Shown in pieces: positions 7,586 to 13,669 of a DNA stretch of 14,287 nucleotides. Within the stretch, counting starts at the first letter, position 1. Each line of letters begins with the position of its first letter. Position numbers and translations under genes: made by a program. A model generated the notes under the pieces. It was given only the letters and a program-made list of their open reading frames with translations. It was not told the DNA's origin and did no database searches. The stretch covers positions 1-14,287 of the forward strand of contig USSP01000015.1 in the NCBI GenBank assembly GCA_900557385.1. Reading direction: 5' to 3'. The DNA is from an uncultured Lachnospiraceae bacterium (GTDB lineage: Bacteria > Bacillota > Clostridia > Lachnospirales > Lachnospiraceae).

Positions 7586-7762
7586 ATGAAAGCTATGGAG
7601 AAAGAAACCGTACAGAATTTTGTTGTATCTGTGAAGAGTCAGGAAAACCATACCTGGCAGGGAACGGTTTCCTGGGTGGAAGGGAAAAAACAGGTAAATT
7701 TCAGAAGTGCGTTGGAACTTTTAAAGCTGATGGATTCTGCACTGGGAAAGGAAAATGAATAA
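7586..7762 (+). CDS. Small WQG-domain protein, 58 residues, unknown function
   Basis: A short gene on frame 7586-7762 with AGGGGAG at 7568-7574 about 11 bases before its ATG. The product (starting MKAMEKETVQNFVVSVKSQE) has a strand, the motif NHTWQGTVSW (Trp24), a second strand with KKQVNF, and a helix SALELLKLMDSAL. It corresponds closely to the last 45 residues of the protein encoded at 7073-7519, so it seems to be a free-standing copy of that domain. From memory, similar approximately 60-residue proteins with xxxWQGxVxW and FRSALELxxLxDSAL occur in several copies per genome in Lachnospiraceae, usually as hypothetical proteins. It has its own promoter with tandem repeats, and no terminator follows before the T-box promoter. 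Function unknown. Confidence 0.75.
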   Translation: MKAMEKETVQNFVVSVKSQENHTWQGTVSWVEGKKQVNFRSALELLKLMDSALGKENE

Positions 7763-7778
7763 TTTTTTCAAAAACCCC

Positions 7779-7807
7779 TTTACAGATTGAAAAATTGCGC
7801 ATAATAT
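7779..7807 (+). promoter_or_regulatory. Sigma-A promoter of the thrS leader
   Basis: TTTACA (7779-7784, 5 of 6 matches), a 17-bp spacer and TAATAT (7802-7807). Transcription would begin near 7813-7816, just ahead of the T-box stem I. Confidence 0.75.
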
Positions 7808-7813
7808 AGAGGC

Positions 7814-8060
7814 AAATAAAAAAACACGTTGACGGGAAGAGTAAGATCAATGAAATCCCCAGAGAAGGATGCCTGTGGAACAGCGCAGAGGTGGAAGCAT
7901 CCAGGAGGAAGTTCATCTGAAGACCACCCCGGAGTGGCTTTAATAAAGCCCGGTGATTCCGTTATCATCAGTTGAGAGGCAGATGGCAGTTTGCATCTGC
8001 AAGCAGGGTGGAACCGCGACAATTATCGTCCATGCGTATTTTACGCATGGATTTTTTGTT
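7814..8060 (+). promoter_or_regulatory. Threonine T-box leader (riboswitch) upstream of thrS
   Basis: T-box leaders bind a specific uncharged tRNA and switch from terminator to antiterminator, raising synthetase expression when the amino acid is scarce. The loop-E side AGTA (7840-7843) and the GAA (7919-7921) opposite it frame a specifier loop closed by GGG (7834-7836) with CCC (7927-7929). The specifier codon after GAAG is ACC (7923-7925), a threonine codon, agreeing with the downstream gene. A GGATGC/GCATCC helix (within 7867-7902) forms the upper part of stem I. The universal T-box sequence AGGGTGGAACCGCG is at 8005-8018 and would pair with the tRNA acceptor end. The competing terminator is at 8030-8057. 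Confidence 0.95.
8030..8057 (+). terminator. T-box-controlled intrinsic terminator
   Basis: CCATGCGTA (8030-8038) pairs perfectly with TACGCATGG (8042-8050) across a 3-base loop, and six T residues follow at 8052-8057. It begins 11 bases after the T-box sequence and is the off-state structure of the thrS leader. Confidence 0.92.
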
Positions 8061-8085
8061 TGCCAGGAATTTCCGATCAAACGAA

Positions 8086-8144
8086 ATGCTTCGCAAGGAT
8101 GCGCACCTCGTAGAGGAGAAGATTATGCTCCGTAGGGATGTGCA
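8086..8144 (+). repeat. Imperfect 20-base direct repeat between T-box and thrS
   Basis: Copy one spans 8086-8105 and copy two 8125-8144 (39-base period). Both begin ATGCT and share GGATG near the end; 16 of 20 bases agree and all four differences are transitions. The stretch has no ORF with a start signal of its own, and its role is unknown. Confidence 0.55.
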
Positions 8145-8174
8145 GCGGCGGAAATGAGAAAGGAGAAAATCATT

Positions 8175-10139
8175 ATGAAAGTAACATTAAAAGATGGCTC
8201 TTTTAAAGAGTATGACAAAGTGATGACGGTTTATGAAATCGCAGCAGACATCAGCGAGGGACTTGCCAGAGTGGCATGTGCCGGCGAGCTGGATGGCAAA
8301 GTAGTAGATCTGCGTACCGAGGTAAAGGACGACTGCACATTAAATATTCTCACTGCAAACGATGAGGGTGGTTTACAGACCCTGCGTCACACCACAGCTC
8401 ATGTCATGGCCGAGGCAGTAAAACGGCTTTTCCCGAATGCCAAATGTACCATCGGACCTTCCATTGAAGATGGTTTCTATTATGATTTCGATGCAGAACC
8501 TTTTTCCAGAGAAGATTTGGACAGGATTGAAGCCGAGATGAAGAAGATCATCAAGGAAGGCCACGAAATCAAGCGTTTCACTCTTCCCAGAGAGGAAGCA
8601 ATCAAATTCATGCAGGAGCGCAATGAGCCTTTTAAGGTAGAACTGATTGAAGACCTGCCGGAAGGTGCAGAGATTTCCTTCTATGACCAGGGAGGATTTG
8701 TGGATCTGTGTGCAGGTCCGCACCTGATGAGTACTAAAAATATCAAGGCTTATAAACTGATTTCTTCCTCTATGGCATACTGGAGAGGCAATTCCGACAA
8801 GGCAAGACTGCAGCGTATCTATGGTACCGCTTTTAACAAGAAAGAAGAGCTTGCTGCCTATCTGGAGAATCTGGAAGATGCGAAGAGACGTGACCATAAC
8901 AAATTAGGCCGTGAGATGGGTCTCTTTACCACCGTTGATGTCATCGGTCAGGGACTTCCCCTTTTCACACCGAAGGGAACCAAAATGATCATGAAACTCC
9001 AGAGATGGATTGAGGATCTGGAGGACAATGAATGGGGCTATGTCCGCACCAGAACTCCTTTGATGGCGAAAGCTGATCTGTATAAGATTTCCGGACACTG
9101 GGATCATTACATGGATGGAATGTTTATTTTAAACAAGGATGATGAGGACAAGGAGACCATGGCACTTCGTCCCATGACCTGCCCGTTCCAGTACTATGTA
9201 TACATGAATGAGCAGCATTCCTACAGAGATTTGCCCTACAGAATGTCTGAGACTTCTACCCTGTTCCGTAACGAGGATTCCGGTGAGATGCACGGTCTGA
9301 CCCGTGTACGTCAGTTTACGATTACCGAGGCACACATTATCCTGCGTCCCGACCAGGCAGAGGAAGAATTGACCAGATGTACCGAACTGGCTCATTATGT
9401 CATGAAGACCCTGGGTATTGATGGCGATGTAACCTACCGTCTTTCCAAATGGGATCCTAACAATAAGAAGAAATACCTGGGGGATGATGAGTATTGGAAC
9501 AGCACCCAGCAGTACTTAAGAGATGTCATGGATAAAAACGGCATCGCTTACACAGAGGCTGACGATGAGGCTGCTTTCTACGGACCCAAGATTGATATTC
9601 AGGCCAAGAATGTCTACGGTAAGGAAGATACCATGGTAACCATTCAGCTTGACTGCGCTTCTGCTGAGAACTTTGGTATGTACTACATTGACCAGAATGG
9701 TGAAAAAGTCCGTCCCTGGATTATCCACAGAACTTCCATGGGATGTTATGAGAGAACTCTGGCATGGCTTATTGAGCATTATGCCGGCAAATTCCCTACA
9801 TGGCTTTGCCCTGAGCAGGTTCGTGTTCTTCCTATTTCTGAGAAATATGAGGAGTATGCGGAACAGGTTCGTGCAGAACTGAAGAAAAACGGCGTGGATG
9901 TAACCGTAGATAACCGTTCTGAAAAGATCGGATTCAAGATCCGCGAAGCAAGACTTGCCAAACTGCCTTACATGCTGGTTGTCGGACAGCAGGAAGCAGA
10001 GCAGGGACTGGTATCCGTGCGCAGCCGTTTCGCAGGAGACGAGGGTCAGAAGCCTTTGGCAGATTTTGTCAGTCAGATCTGCGAAGAAATCCGTACCAAG
10101 GCAATCCGGAAGGAAGAAGTACAGGAAGAAGCGAAATAG
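8175..10139 (+). CDS. thrS: Threonyl-tRNA synthetase
   Basis: This enzyme charges tRNA-Thr with threonine. It has 654 residues, close to the usual length. Residues 1-62 are the TGS domain. The N2 editing domain follows, with CAGPH (Cys179, His183). Its other signature, normally HxxxH, reads HVMAE (His76, Glu80). The class II core has the zinc ligands Cys336 (RPMTCP), His387 (TEAHI) and His518 (IHRTSMG), equivalent to Cys334, His385 and His511 of E. coli. Motif 2 is ETSTLFRNEDSGEMHGLTRV, and motif 3 contains GCYERTLAWLIEH. The anticodon-binding domain (about 545-640) ends with EKIGFKIREARLAKLPYMLV. The start ATG 8175 was chosen because AGAAAGGAGA (8157-8166) precedes it; the in-frame ATG at 8154 would put that ribosome binding site inside the gene. 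Expression is controlled by the T-box leader. I see no convincing terminator directly after it. Confidence 0.97.
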   Translation: MKVTLKDGSFKEYDKVMTVYEIAADISEGLARVACAGELDGKVVDLRTEVKDDCTLNILTANDEGGLQTLRHTTAHVMAEAVKRLFPNAKCTIGPSIEDGFYYDFDAEPFSREDLDRIEAEMKKIIKEGHEIKRFTLPREEAIKFMQERNEPFKVELIEDLPEGAEISFYDQGGFVDLCAGPHLMSTKNIKAYKLISSSMAYWRGNSDKARLQRIYGTAFNKKEELAAYLENLEDAKRRDHNKLGREMGLFTTVDVIGQGLPLFTPKGTKMIMKLQRWIEDLEDNEWGYVRTRTPLMAKADLYKISGHWDHYMDGMFILNKDDEDKETMALRPMTCPFQYYVYMNEQHSYRDLPYRMSETSTLFRNEDSGEMHGLTRVRQFTITEAHIILRPDQAEEELTRCTELAHYVMKTLGIDGDVTYRLSKWDPNNKKKYLGDDEYWNSTQQYLRDVMDKNGIAYTEADDEAAFYGPKIDIQAKNVYGKEDTMVTIQLDCASAENFGMYYIDQNGEKVRPWIIHRTSMGCYERTLAWLIEHYAGKFPTWLCPEQVRVLPISEKYEEYAEQVRAELKKNGVDVTVDNRSEKIGFKIREARLAKLPYMLVVGQQEAEQGLVSVRSRFAGDEGQKPLADFVSQICEEIRTKAIRKEEVQEEAK

Positions 10140-10226
10140 TTACTATTTTTTTCAGAATAAAAAAGAAATACCTCGTAAATACTATTATTGCAAGATGCAT
10201 ATCATTGCGAAAGGAGAGTGTTTACG

Positions 10227-10538
10227 ATGGCAGATTTAAAATGTGGAGTAGAAAACTGTTCCTACAATGCGGACCGGTGTTGCTGTAAAGGTGACATCAT
10301 GGTGGGAGGCAAGCATGCGAAGAACGAGGCAGACACCTGTTGTGAAAGCTTTGTAAATAAAACAGCAGACAACGCATCCAATGCATGTCACCCCAAGCGA
10401 ACAATCAGTATCGACTGTGAAGCATCCAAGTGTGTTTATAATAGCGATTATAAATGTACGGCAGATCATGTAGATATCCGTGGAAATAACGCGTGTGATT
10501 GTGACGCAACCAACTGCGCAACCTTTAAGGAGCGATAA
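10227..10538 (+). CDS. Cys-rich protein with two DUF1540 repeats
   Basis: The 103-residue product has 14 cysteines and matches the DUF1540 family, found mainly in Clostridia and Bacilli, with no known function. Two copies are visible. Copy one (about 5-42) begins KCGVENCSYNADRC, spaced C-x4-C-x6-C, followed by two more Cys and a CC pair. Copy two (about 63-100) begins DCEASKCVYNSDYKC, spaced C-x4-C-x7-C, then ACDC and NC. The Cys and a few His suggest metal binding, which is inference. The start is ATG 10227, with AAAGGAGAG at 10211-10219. An in-frame ATG at 10188 lacks a ribosome binding site and would add non-matching residues. It lies 87 bases after thrS, without a clear promoter of its own, and ends at a strong hairpin. 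Confidence 0.9.
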   Translation: MADLKCGVENCSYNADRCCCKGDIMVGGKHAKNEADTCCESFVNKTADNASNACHPKRTISIDCEASKCVYNSDYKCTADHVDIRGNNACDCDATNCATFKER

Positions 10539-10543
10539 AAAGG

Positions 10544-10592
10544 AAAAGGGCGCTTTTTCTGTTGAAAGATGGAAAAAGCGCCCTTTTCGCTT
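10544..10592 (+). terminator. 16-bp hairpin terminator, possibly bidirectional
   Basis: Left arm 10544-10559 and right arm 10572-10587 are perfectly complementary over 16 bases (core AAAAGGGCGCTTTTTC), with a 12-base loop. The T-rich arm end runs into CGCTTTG rather than a long free T tract. Because the arms begin with A runs, it could also stop transcription on the other strand. Confidence 0.8.
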
Positions 10593-10605
10593 TGATAAAA
10601 AAGAG

Positions 10606-10663
10606 AGTTGACAACTTTCTTTCCTTGTCAGTGATAATATAATGACAAGAAAAGTTGACAACT
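10606..10663 (+). promoter_or_regulatory. XRE operon promoter with multiple inverted/direct repeats
   Basis: TTGACA (10608-10613) is a perfect -35 box. The -10 could be GATAAT (10633-10638, 19-bp spacing) or TATAAT (10638-10643). Within it, AGTTGACAACT, itself a palindrome around one base, occurs at 10606-10616 and 10653-10663. TTGTCA (10625-10630) and TGACAA (10643-10648) form an inverted pair across the -10. The layout suggests several binding sites for the repressor encoded just downstream. Confidence 0.6.
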
Positions 10664-10743
10664 CTTTTTATTTTGTGATTCCGGTGAAGCCGGGGTACAT
10701 TGATCCGGTTCATATGACCGGAAAAGGAAAGGCGGTGGTTCAT

Positions 10744-10953
10744 GTGCCATTGAACAATAAATTAAAGGAATACAGAAGCAGGCTGGGAGTGAACCAGCAG
10801 GATATGGGAAAAATGGTGGGAACTTCCCGGCAGACCATTTCCCAGATCGAACGGGGAGATTACTCTCCTTCTGTGACACTGGCGTTGAAAATTGCCAAAG
10901 TGTGTGGAGTTACCGTAGAAGATATTTTTCAATATGAGGAAGAGGAGTCATAG
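10744..10953 (+). CDS. XRE-family (Cro/CI-type) transcriptional regulator
   Basis: This is a compact one-domain helix-turn-helix DNA-binding protein of 69 residues. The HTH_3 core (about 6-60) has NKLKEYRSRLGVNQQDMGKM, then VGTSRQTISQIERGDYSPSV and TLALKIAKVCGVTVEDIFQY, the classic XRE layout. The tail EEEES is acidic. The start is a judgement: GTG 10744 is preceded by AGGCGG (10730-10735) at 8 bases, and homologues of about 67-70 residues begin close to this point. TTG 10750 is possible, and the in-frame ATGs at 10642 and 10714 lack a ribosome binding site; the first lies within the promoter. The next gene starts 3 bases after its stop. Small XRE genes paired with a membrane protein gene are usually autorepressors. 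Confidence 0.9.
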   Translation: MPLNNKLKEYRSRLGVNQQDMGKMVGTSRQTISQIERGDYSPSVTLALKIAKVCGVTVEDIFQYEEEES

Positions 10954-10956
10954 GTC

Positions 10957-11721
10957 ATGAAAGAAAAGAAACAGGCTATTAAATTTTTTGCATTGCTTTT
11001 GGTATGTATGCTGTTAGGAATGGTTACCGGAAGGATGGGCAGCCATTTTCAACCTTTGGTAGAAAAAATAAATCTGACAGAATTTTATAATGTATTTGTT
11101 TTCGCGGAAACCGGATTATTTGCATTAGTCAACTTGATTTTGGGTGTCATTTCTTTTATGCTTTACAACAAGTGCAGACAGGATTATGACCGTAGGGCAG
11201 AGGAAGATGAGACGATTTATGACCAGTTGGAGTATCGTCTGGATATGCCGCTGCTGTTGAGCAATACGGCTATGATTTTAAATTTGGTATTCTTTGCGGC
11301 AACCATTTATTTTTTTGAAAAAGCAACCATGGAAAATGTGAATAGAAGTCTTTTATTCACAGTGGATATTCTTATTATGATTGCCGGTTATGTCTGGATT
11401 CTTGCTCTTCAAAATAAAATTGTGAATTTCAGCAAGAAAATGAATCCGGAGAAACGGGGGTCAATCTTTGATATAAGATTTCAGAAAACATGGGTGGAAA
11501 GCTGCGATGAAGCGCAGAAGCTGATGATATATCAATCAGCGTATAAAGCCTTCAATGTAACCAATATTGCCTGTTCTGTCTGCTGGGTTATTGCTTTTCT
11601 CAGCATGCTGTTTTTCGAGACAGGAATTTTTCCGGTTATCATGATTGGTGTGATTTACCTGACTTTGATCATGAGTTATACCCTTACTGCAAGAAAACTG
11701 GAAAAACCGCTTGACAGGTAA
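10957..11721 (+). CDS. Six-helix membrane protein, DUF3169-like
   Basis: The 254-residue product has about six hydrophobic segments (near 8-26, 45-70, 98-118, 130-150, 200-220 and 224-244). Between the second and third is an acidic cytoplasmic stretch (RRAEEDETIYDQLEYRL), and between the fourth and fifth a basic/amphipathic loop. Length, topology and pairing with an XRE gene match the DUF3169 family of Firmicutes, from memory and not verified. Function is unknown; comparable pairs are sometimes linked to envelope stress or peptide resistance, but nothing here shows that. It starts at ATG 10957 with an AGGAG core at 10941-10946, is co-transcribed with the XRE gene, and its last codons contain the -35 box of the infC promoter. 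Confidence 0.8.
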   Translation: MKEKKQAIKFFALLLVCMLLGMVTGRMGSHFQPLVEKINLTEFYNVFVFAETGLFALVNLILGVISFMLYNKCRQDYDRRAEEDETIYDQLEYRLDMPLLLSNTAMILNLVFFAATIYFFEKATMENVNRSLLFTVDILIMIAGYVWILALQNKIVNFSKKMNPEKRGSIFDIRFQKTWVESCDEAQKLMIYQSAYKAFNVTNIACSVCWVIAFLSMLFFETGIFPVIMIGVIYLTLIMSYTLTARKLEKPLDR

Positions 11722-11739
11722 GAGTGACTATGCTATTCT
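11711..11739 (+). promoter_or_regulatory. Sigma-A promoter of infC-rpmI-rplT
   Basis: A perfect TTGACA (11711-11716), exactly 17 bp of spacer, and TATTCT (11734-11739) preceded by TGC, an extended -10. It overlaps the 3' end of the membrane protein gene. Transcription would start near 11746. Confidence 0.85.
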
Positions 11740-11745
11740 ATCTGA

Positions 11746-11924
11746 GTGTGTAGAACAGACAACAAGCAGAGTATCCACTCTCACCCTGTGGCAAGCGGGC
11801 TTACAGGCGTACAGATTTAATCTACACGGTTTCTGCGAGGATGCCGTGAGAAGATTGAGATTTCAGTGGATAGTTATGCTATCCACTTTTTTTCGCTTTT
11901 ATTTTCTTATGGAGGTGCACTACT
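11746..11924 (+). promoter_or_regulatory. L20-type attenuator leader of the IF3-L35-L20 operon
   Basis: The untranslated leader of about 180 bases precedes infC. In Firmicutes the L20 leader lets ribosomal protein L20 shut down its own operon by favouring a terminator. Here the terminator is AGTGGATAG (11865-11873) with CTATCCACT (11879-11887), a 5-base loop and T tract 11888-11893. An upstream TATCCACT at 11772-11779 is identical to the terminator's right arm and can pair with the same left arm. This would give a long-range antiterminator and two mutually exclusive states. No real ORF fits here. Confidence 0.85.
11865..11893 (+). terminator. Leader terminator of the infC operon
   Basis: A 9-bp perfect stem, 5-base loop TTATG and six T residues lie 31 bases before the infC start. 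It is the regulated attenuator of the L20 leader rather than an end-of-operon terminator. Confidence 0.9.
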
Positions 11925-12431
11925 ATTAGCGACTTATTTATTAATGAACAGATTCGGGACAAAGAAATCCGCCTTATTGGTGAGAATGGAGAGCAGTTAG
12001 GAATTATGTCCCCCAGAGATGCCATGAAGATGGCGGAGGAAGCAGGTCTTGATCTGGTGAAGATTGCTCCCACAGCGAAACCGCCTGTCTGCAAGATTGT
12101 AGATTATGGTAAATATAAGTATGAACAGGTTCGCAGAGAGAAAGAAGCGAAAAAGAAACAGCACGTGATTGAGGTGAAGGAGATTCGTCTTTCTCCCAAT
12201 ATTGACACCAATGATCTGAATACCAAGATCAACAATGCACGTAAGTTTCTGACGAAGGGAGACAAGGTTAAGATTACTCTTCGTTTCCGTGGACGTGAGA
12301 TGGCTCACATGAACCAGAGTAAACATATTCTGGATGACTTCGCCCAGGCACTTTCCGATGTGGCAGTGATTGAGAAAGCACCCAAGGTTGAAGGAAGAAG
12401 CATGACTATGTTTTTAACTGAAAAGCGATAG
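11925..12431 (+). CDS. infC: Translation initiation factor IF-3, ATT start
   Basis: IF-3 binds the 30S subunit, keeps it apart from 50S and checks start codon choice. The gene is 168 codons when read from ATT 11925 (SDLFINEQIRDKEIRLIGEN onward), the usual full length. The N-terminal domain includes GIMSPRDAMKMAEEAGLDLV and PPVCKIVDYGKYKYEQ. The C-terminal domain includes KEIRLSPNIDTNDLNTKI and RFRGREMAHMNQ. GGAGGTG at 11911-11917 is 7 bases before the ATT. No ATG, GTG or TTG fits at the conserved N-terminus; the first in-frame ATG (12006) would remove 27 conserved residues. An ATT start is known for E. coli infC, where IF-3 represses its own unusual start codon. It leads rpmI and rplT. Confidence 0.96.
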   Translation: MSDLFINEQIRDKEIRLIGENGEQLGIMSPRDAMKMAEEAGLDLVKIAPTAKPPVCKIVDYGKYKYEQVRREKEAKKKQHVIEVKEIRLSPNIDTNDLNTKINNARKFLTKGDKVKITLRFRGREMAHMNQSKHILDDFAQALSDVAVIEKAPKVEGRSMTMFLTEKR

Positions 12432-12475
12432 TTTGGATGTTAAAATAGAAGATTGAGAATCAGGAGGAAAATGAT

Positions 12476-12673
12476 ATGCCCAAAATGAAAACCAGCAGAG
12501 CAGCTGCAAAACGTTTTAAAGCTACAGGAACAGGTAAGTTAAAGAGAAATAAAGCTTACAGACGCCATATCTTAACAAAGAAATCCACTAAGATGAAGAG
12601 ACAGCTCAGACAGGCTGGCATCGTAGATGCTACCAACGTTAAGAATATGAAGAAGATCTTACCGTATTTATAA
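12476..12673 (+). CDS. rpmI: 50S ribosomal protein L35
   Basis: L35 is a small, very basic protein of the large ribosomal subunit. Its 65 residues and the start PKMKTSRAAAKRFKATGTGK, followed by LTKKSTKMKRQLR and the end MKKILPYL, are diagnostic. AGGAGG (12462-12467) lies 8 bases before ATG 12476. It is the middle gene of the conserved IF3-L35-L20 operon and would be regulated by the upstream leader. Confidence 0.98.
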   Translation: MPKMKTSRAAAKRFKATGTGKLKRNKAYRRHILTKKSTKMKRQLRQAGIVDATNVKNMKKILPYL

Positions 12674-12708
12674 GCTGAAAGTCGAATTATCAGAAAGGAG
12701 TCATAGAA

Positions 12709-13065
12709 ATGGCAAGAATTAAAGGCGGCGTAAACGCAAAGAAAAAACATAACAGAGTATTAAAACTTGCAAAAGGTTACAGAGGTGCAAGATCTAAACA
12801 GTATAGAGTAGCAAAACAGTCCGTAATGAGAGCTCTGACTTCTTCTTATGCAGGAAGAAAAGAGAGAAAGAGACAGTTCAGACAGTTATGGATCGCTCGT
12901 ATCAACGCAGCAGCAAGAATGAACGGAATCTCTTACAGCCAGATGATGCATGGCTTAAAGCTTGCTGGTGTTGACATCAACAGAAAGATGTTAGCAGAGA
13001 TGGCAGTTAACGATGCAGAAGGTTTCAAGACATTAGCAGAATTAGCAAAGTCTAAGGTAGCTTAA
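12709..13065 (+). CDS. rplT: 50S ribosomal protein L20
   Basis: L20 binds 23S rRNA early in large-subunit assembly and, in Firmicutes, represses its own operon through the leader RNA. Its 118 residues include ARIKGGVNAKKKHNRVLKLA, RKRQFRQLWIARINAAAR and NRKMLAEMAVND, all typical. The long basic N-terminal helix is present. AAAGGAG (12694-12700) lies 8 bases before ATG 12709. A strong terminator 17 bases after the stop ends the operon. Confidence 0.98.
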   Translation: MARIKGGVNAKKKHNRVLKLAKGYRGARSKQYRVAKQSVMRALTSSYAGRKERKRQFRQLWIARINAAARMNGISYSQMMHGLKLAGVDINRKMLAEMAVNDAEGFKTLAELAKSKVA

Positions 13066-13081
13066 TTTTTGAGAAAATGAT

Positions 13082-13109
13082 ATCCCCCGGAGTTTTCCGG
13101 GGGATTTTT
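13082..13109 (+). terminator. Intrinsic terminator of infC-rpmI-rplT
   Basis: ATCCCCCGGA (13082-13091) pairs over 10 bases with TCCGGGGGAT (13096-13105); loop of 4 and a T run to 13109. Confidence 0.95.
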
Positions 13110-13159
13110 GTGCTTTAATGCCTGCTTGGAACGAAGCAGATATTGATGAGGAGAGAGTA

Positions 13160-13669
13160 GTGAGATTACTATTTGAAATTGATAAAAAGGATTATGACCC
13201 TGATGGAAAAGCATTTGTTCGCCCTTCTTCAAGAGCAATCATACTAAAAAATGGGAAAATAGCTGTAATTTATAGTCAGAAGCATAGGTACTATAAAATA
13301 CCCGGAGGCGGAATAGAACCGGGAGAAAATAAGATAGATGCAATGATTCGTGAAGTAAAGGAAGAAGTAGGACTGACAGTGATTCCTGAATCGGTTGCAG
13401 AGTTTGGATATGTGCATCGTATCCAGAAGGGGAAGCATGAGCCGGTATTTATACAGGATAATTTCTATTACCTATGTGATGTGACAGAAGGACTGGTTCC
13501 TCCTCAATTTACAGAAAACGAGAAAAAAGAAGAATTTGTTCCATGCTTTGTAGATTTGGATGAAGCAATCAGGGTGAACGAAGAATACGTGAAGGAAAAT
13601 TCGTATGATTCCATGATTGAAAGAGAATTAAGAGTAATGAAGATGCTTGCAGATATTCAAGAGACATGA
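13160..13669 (+). CDS. NUDIX hydrolase
   Basis: NUDIX enzymes split nucleoside diphosphates linked to another group, using a metal held by a Glu-rich helix. The Nudix box is complete: GGIEPGENKIDAMI followed by REVKEEVGL (consensus G-x5-E-x7-REU-x-EE-x-GU). The preceding IPGGG and the beta strands (AIILKNGKIAVIYS) are standard. The protein has 169 residues from GTG 13160, which has GAGGAG (13148-13153) 6 bases before it and gives the start MRLLFEIDKKDY that I recall for clostridial relatives. An in-frame ATG at 13118 would add 14 residues without a ribosome binding site. No promoter is evident after the rplT terminator. The substrate cannot be predicted from sequence. Confidence 0.9.
   Translation: MRLLFEIDKKDYDPDGKAFVRPSSRAIILKNGKIAVIYSQKHRYYKIPGGGIEPGENKIDAMIREVKEEVGLTVIPESVAEFGYVHRIQKGKHEPVFIQDNFYYLCDVTEGLVPPQFTENEKKEEFVPCFVDLDEAIRVNEEYVKENSYDSMIERELRVMKMLADIQET

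Noticed and set aside
7953..8157. Two approximately 60-residue ORFs in the thrS leader
   Set aside because: They run through the T-box sequence and its terminator hairpin; the leader RNA explains the sequence.
8373..8897. 174-residue minus-strand ORF opposite thrS
   Set aside because: Shadow of the strongly conserved thrS editing domain; no start signal and no recognisable motifs.
10140..10165. A/T-rich hairpin after thrS as terminator
   Set aside because: T-run and A-run could pair, but the stem has no GC pairs and the next gene may be co-transcribed.
11711..11929. Possible 72-residue ORF between the membrane protein and infC
   Set aside because: It spans the infC promoter and the L20-type leader with its terminator, has no ribosome binding site, and the product has no family features.
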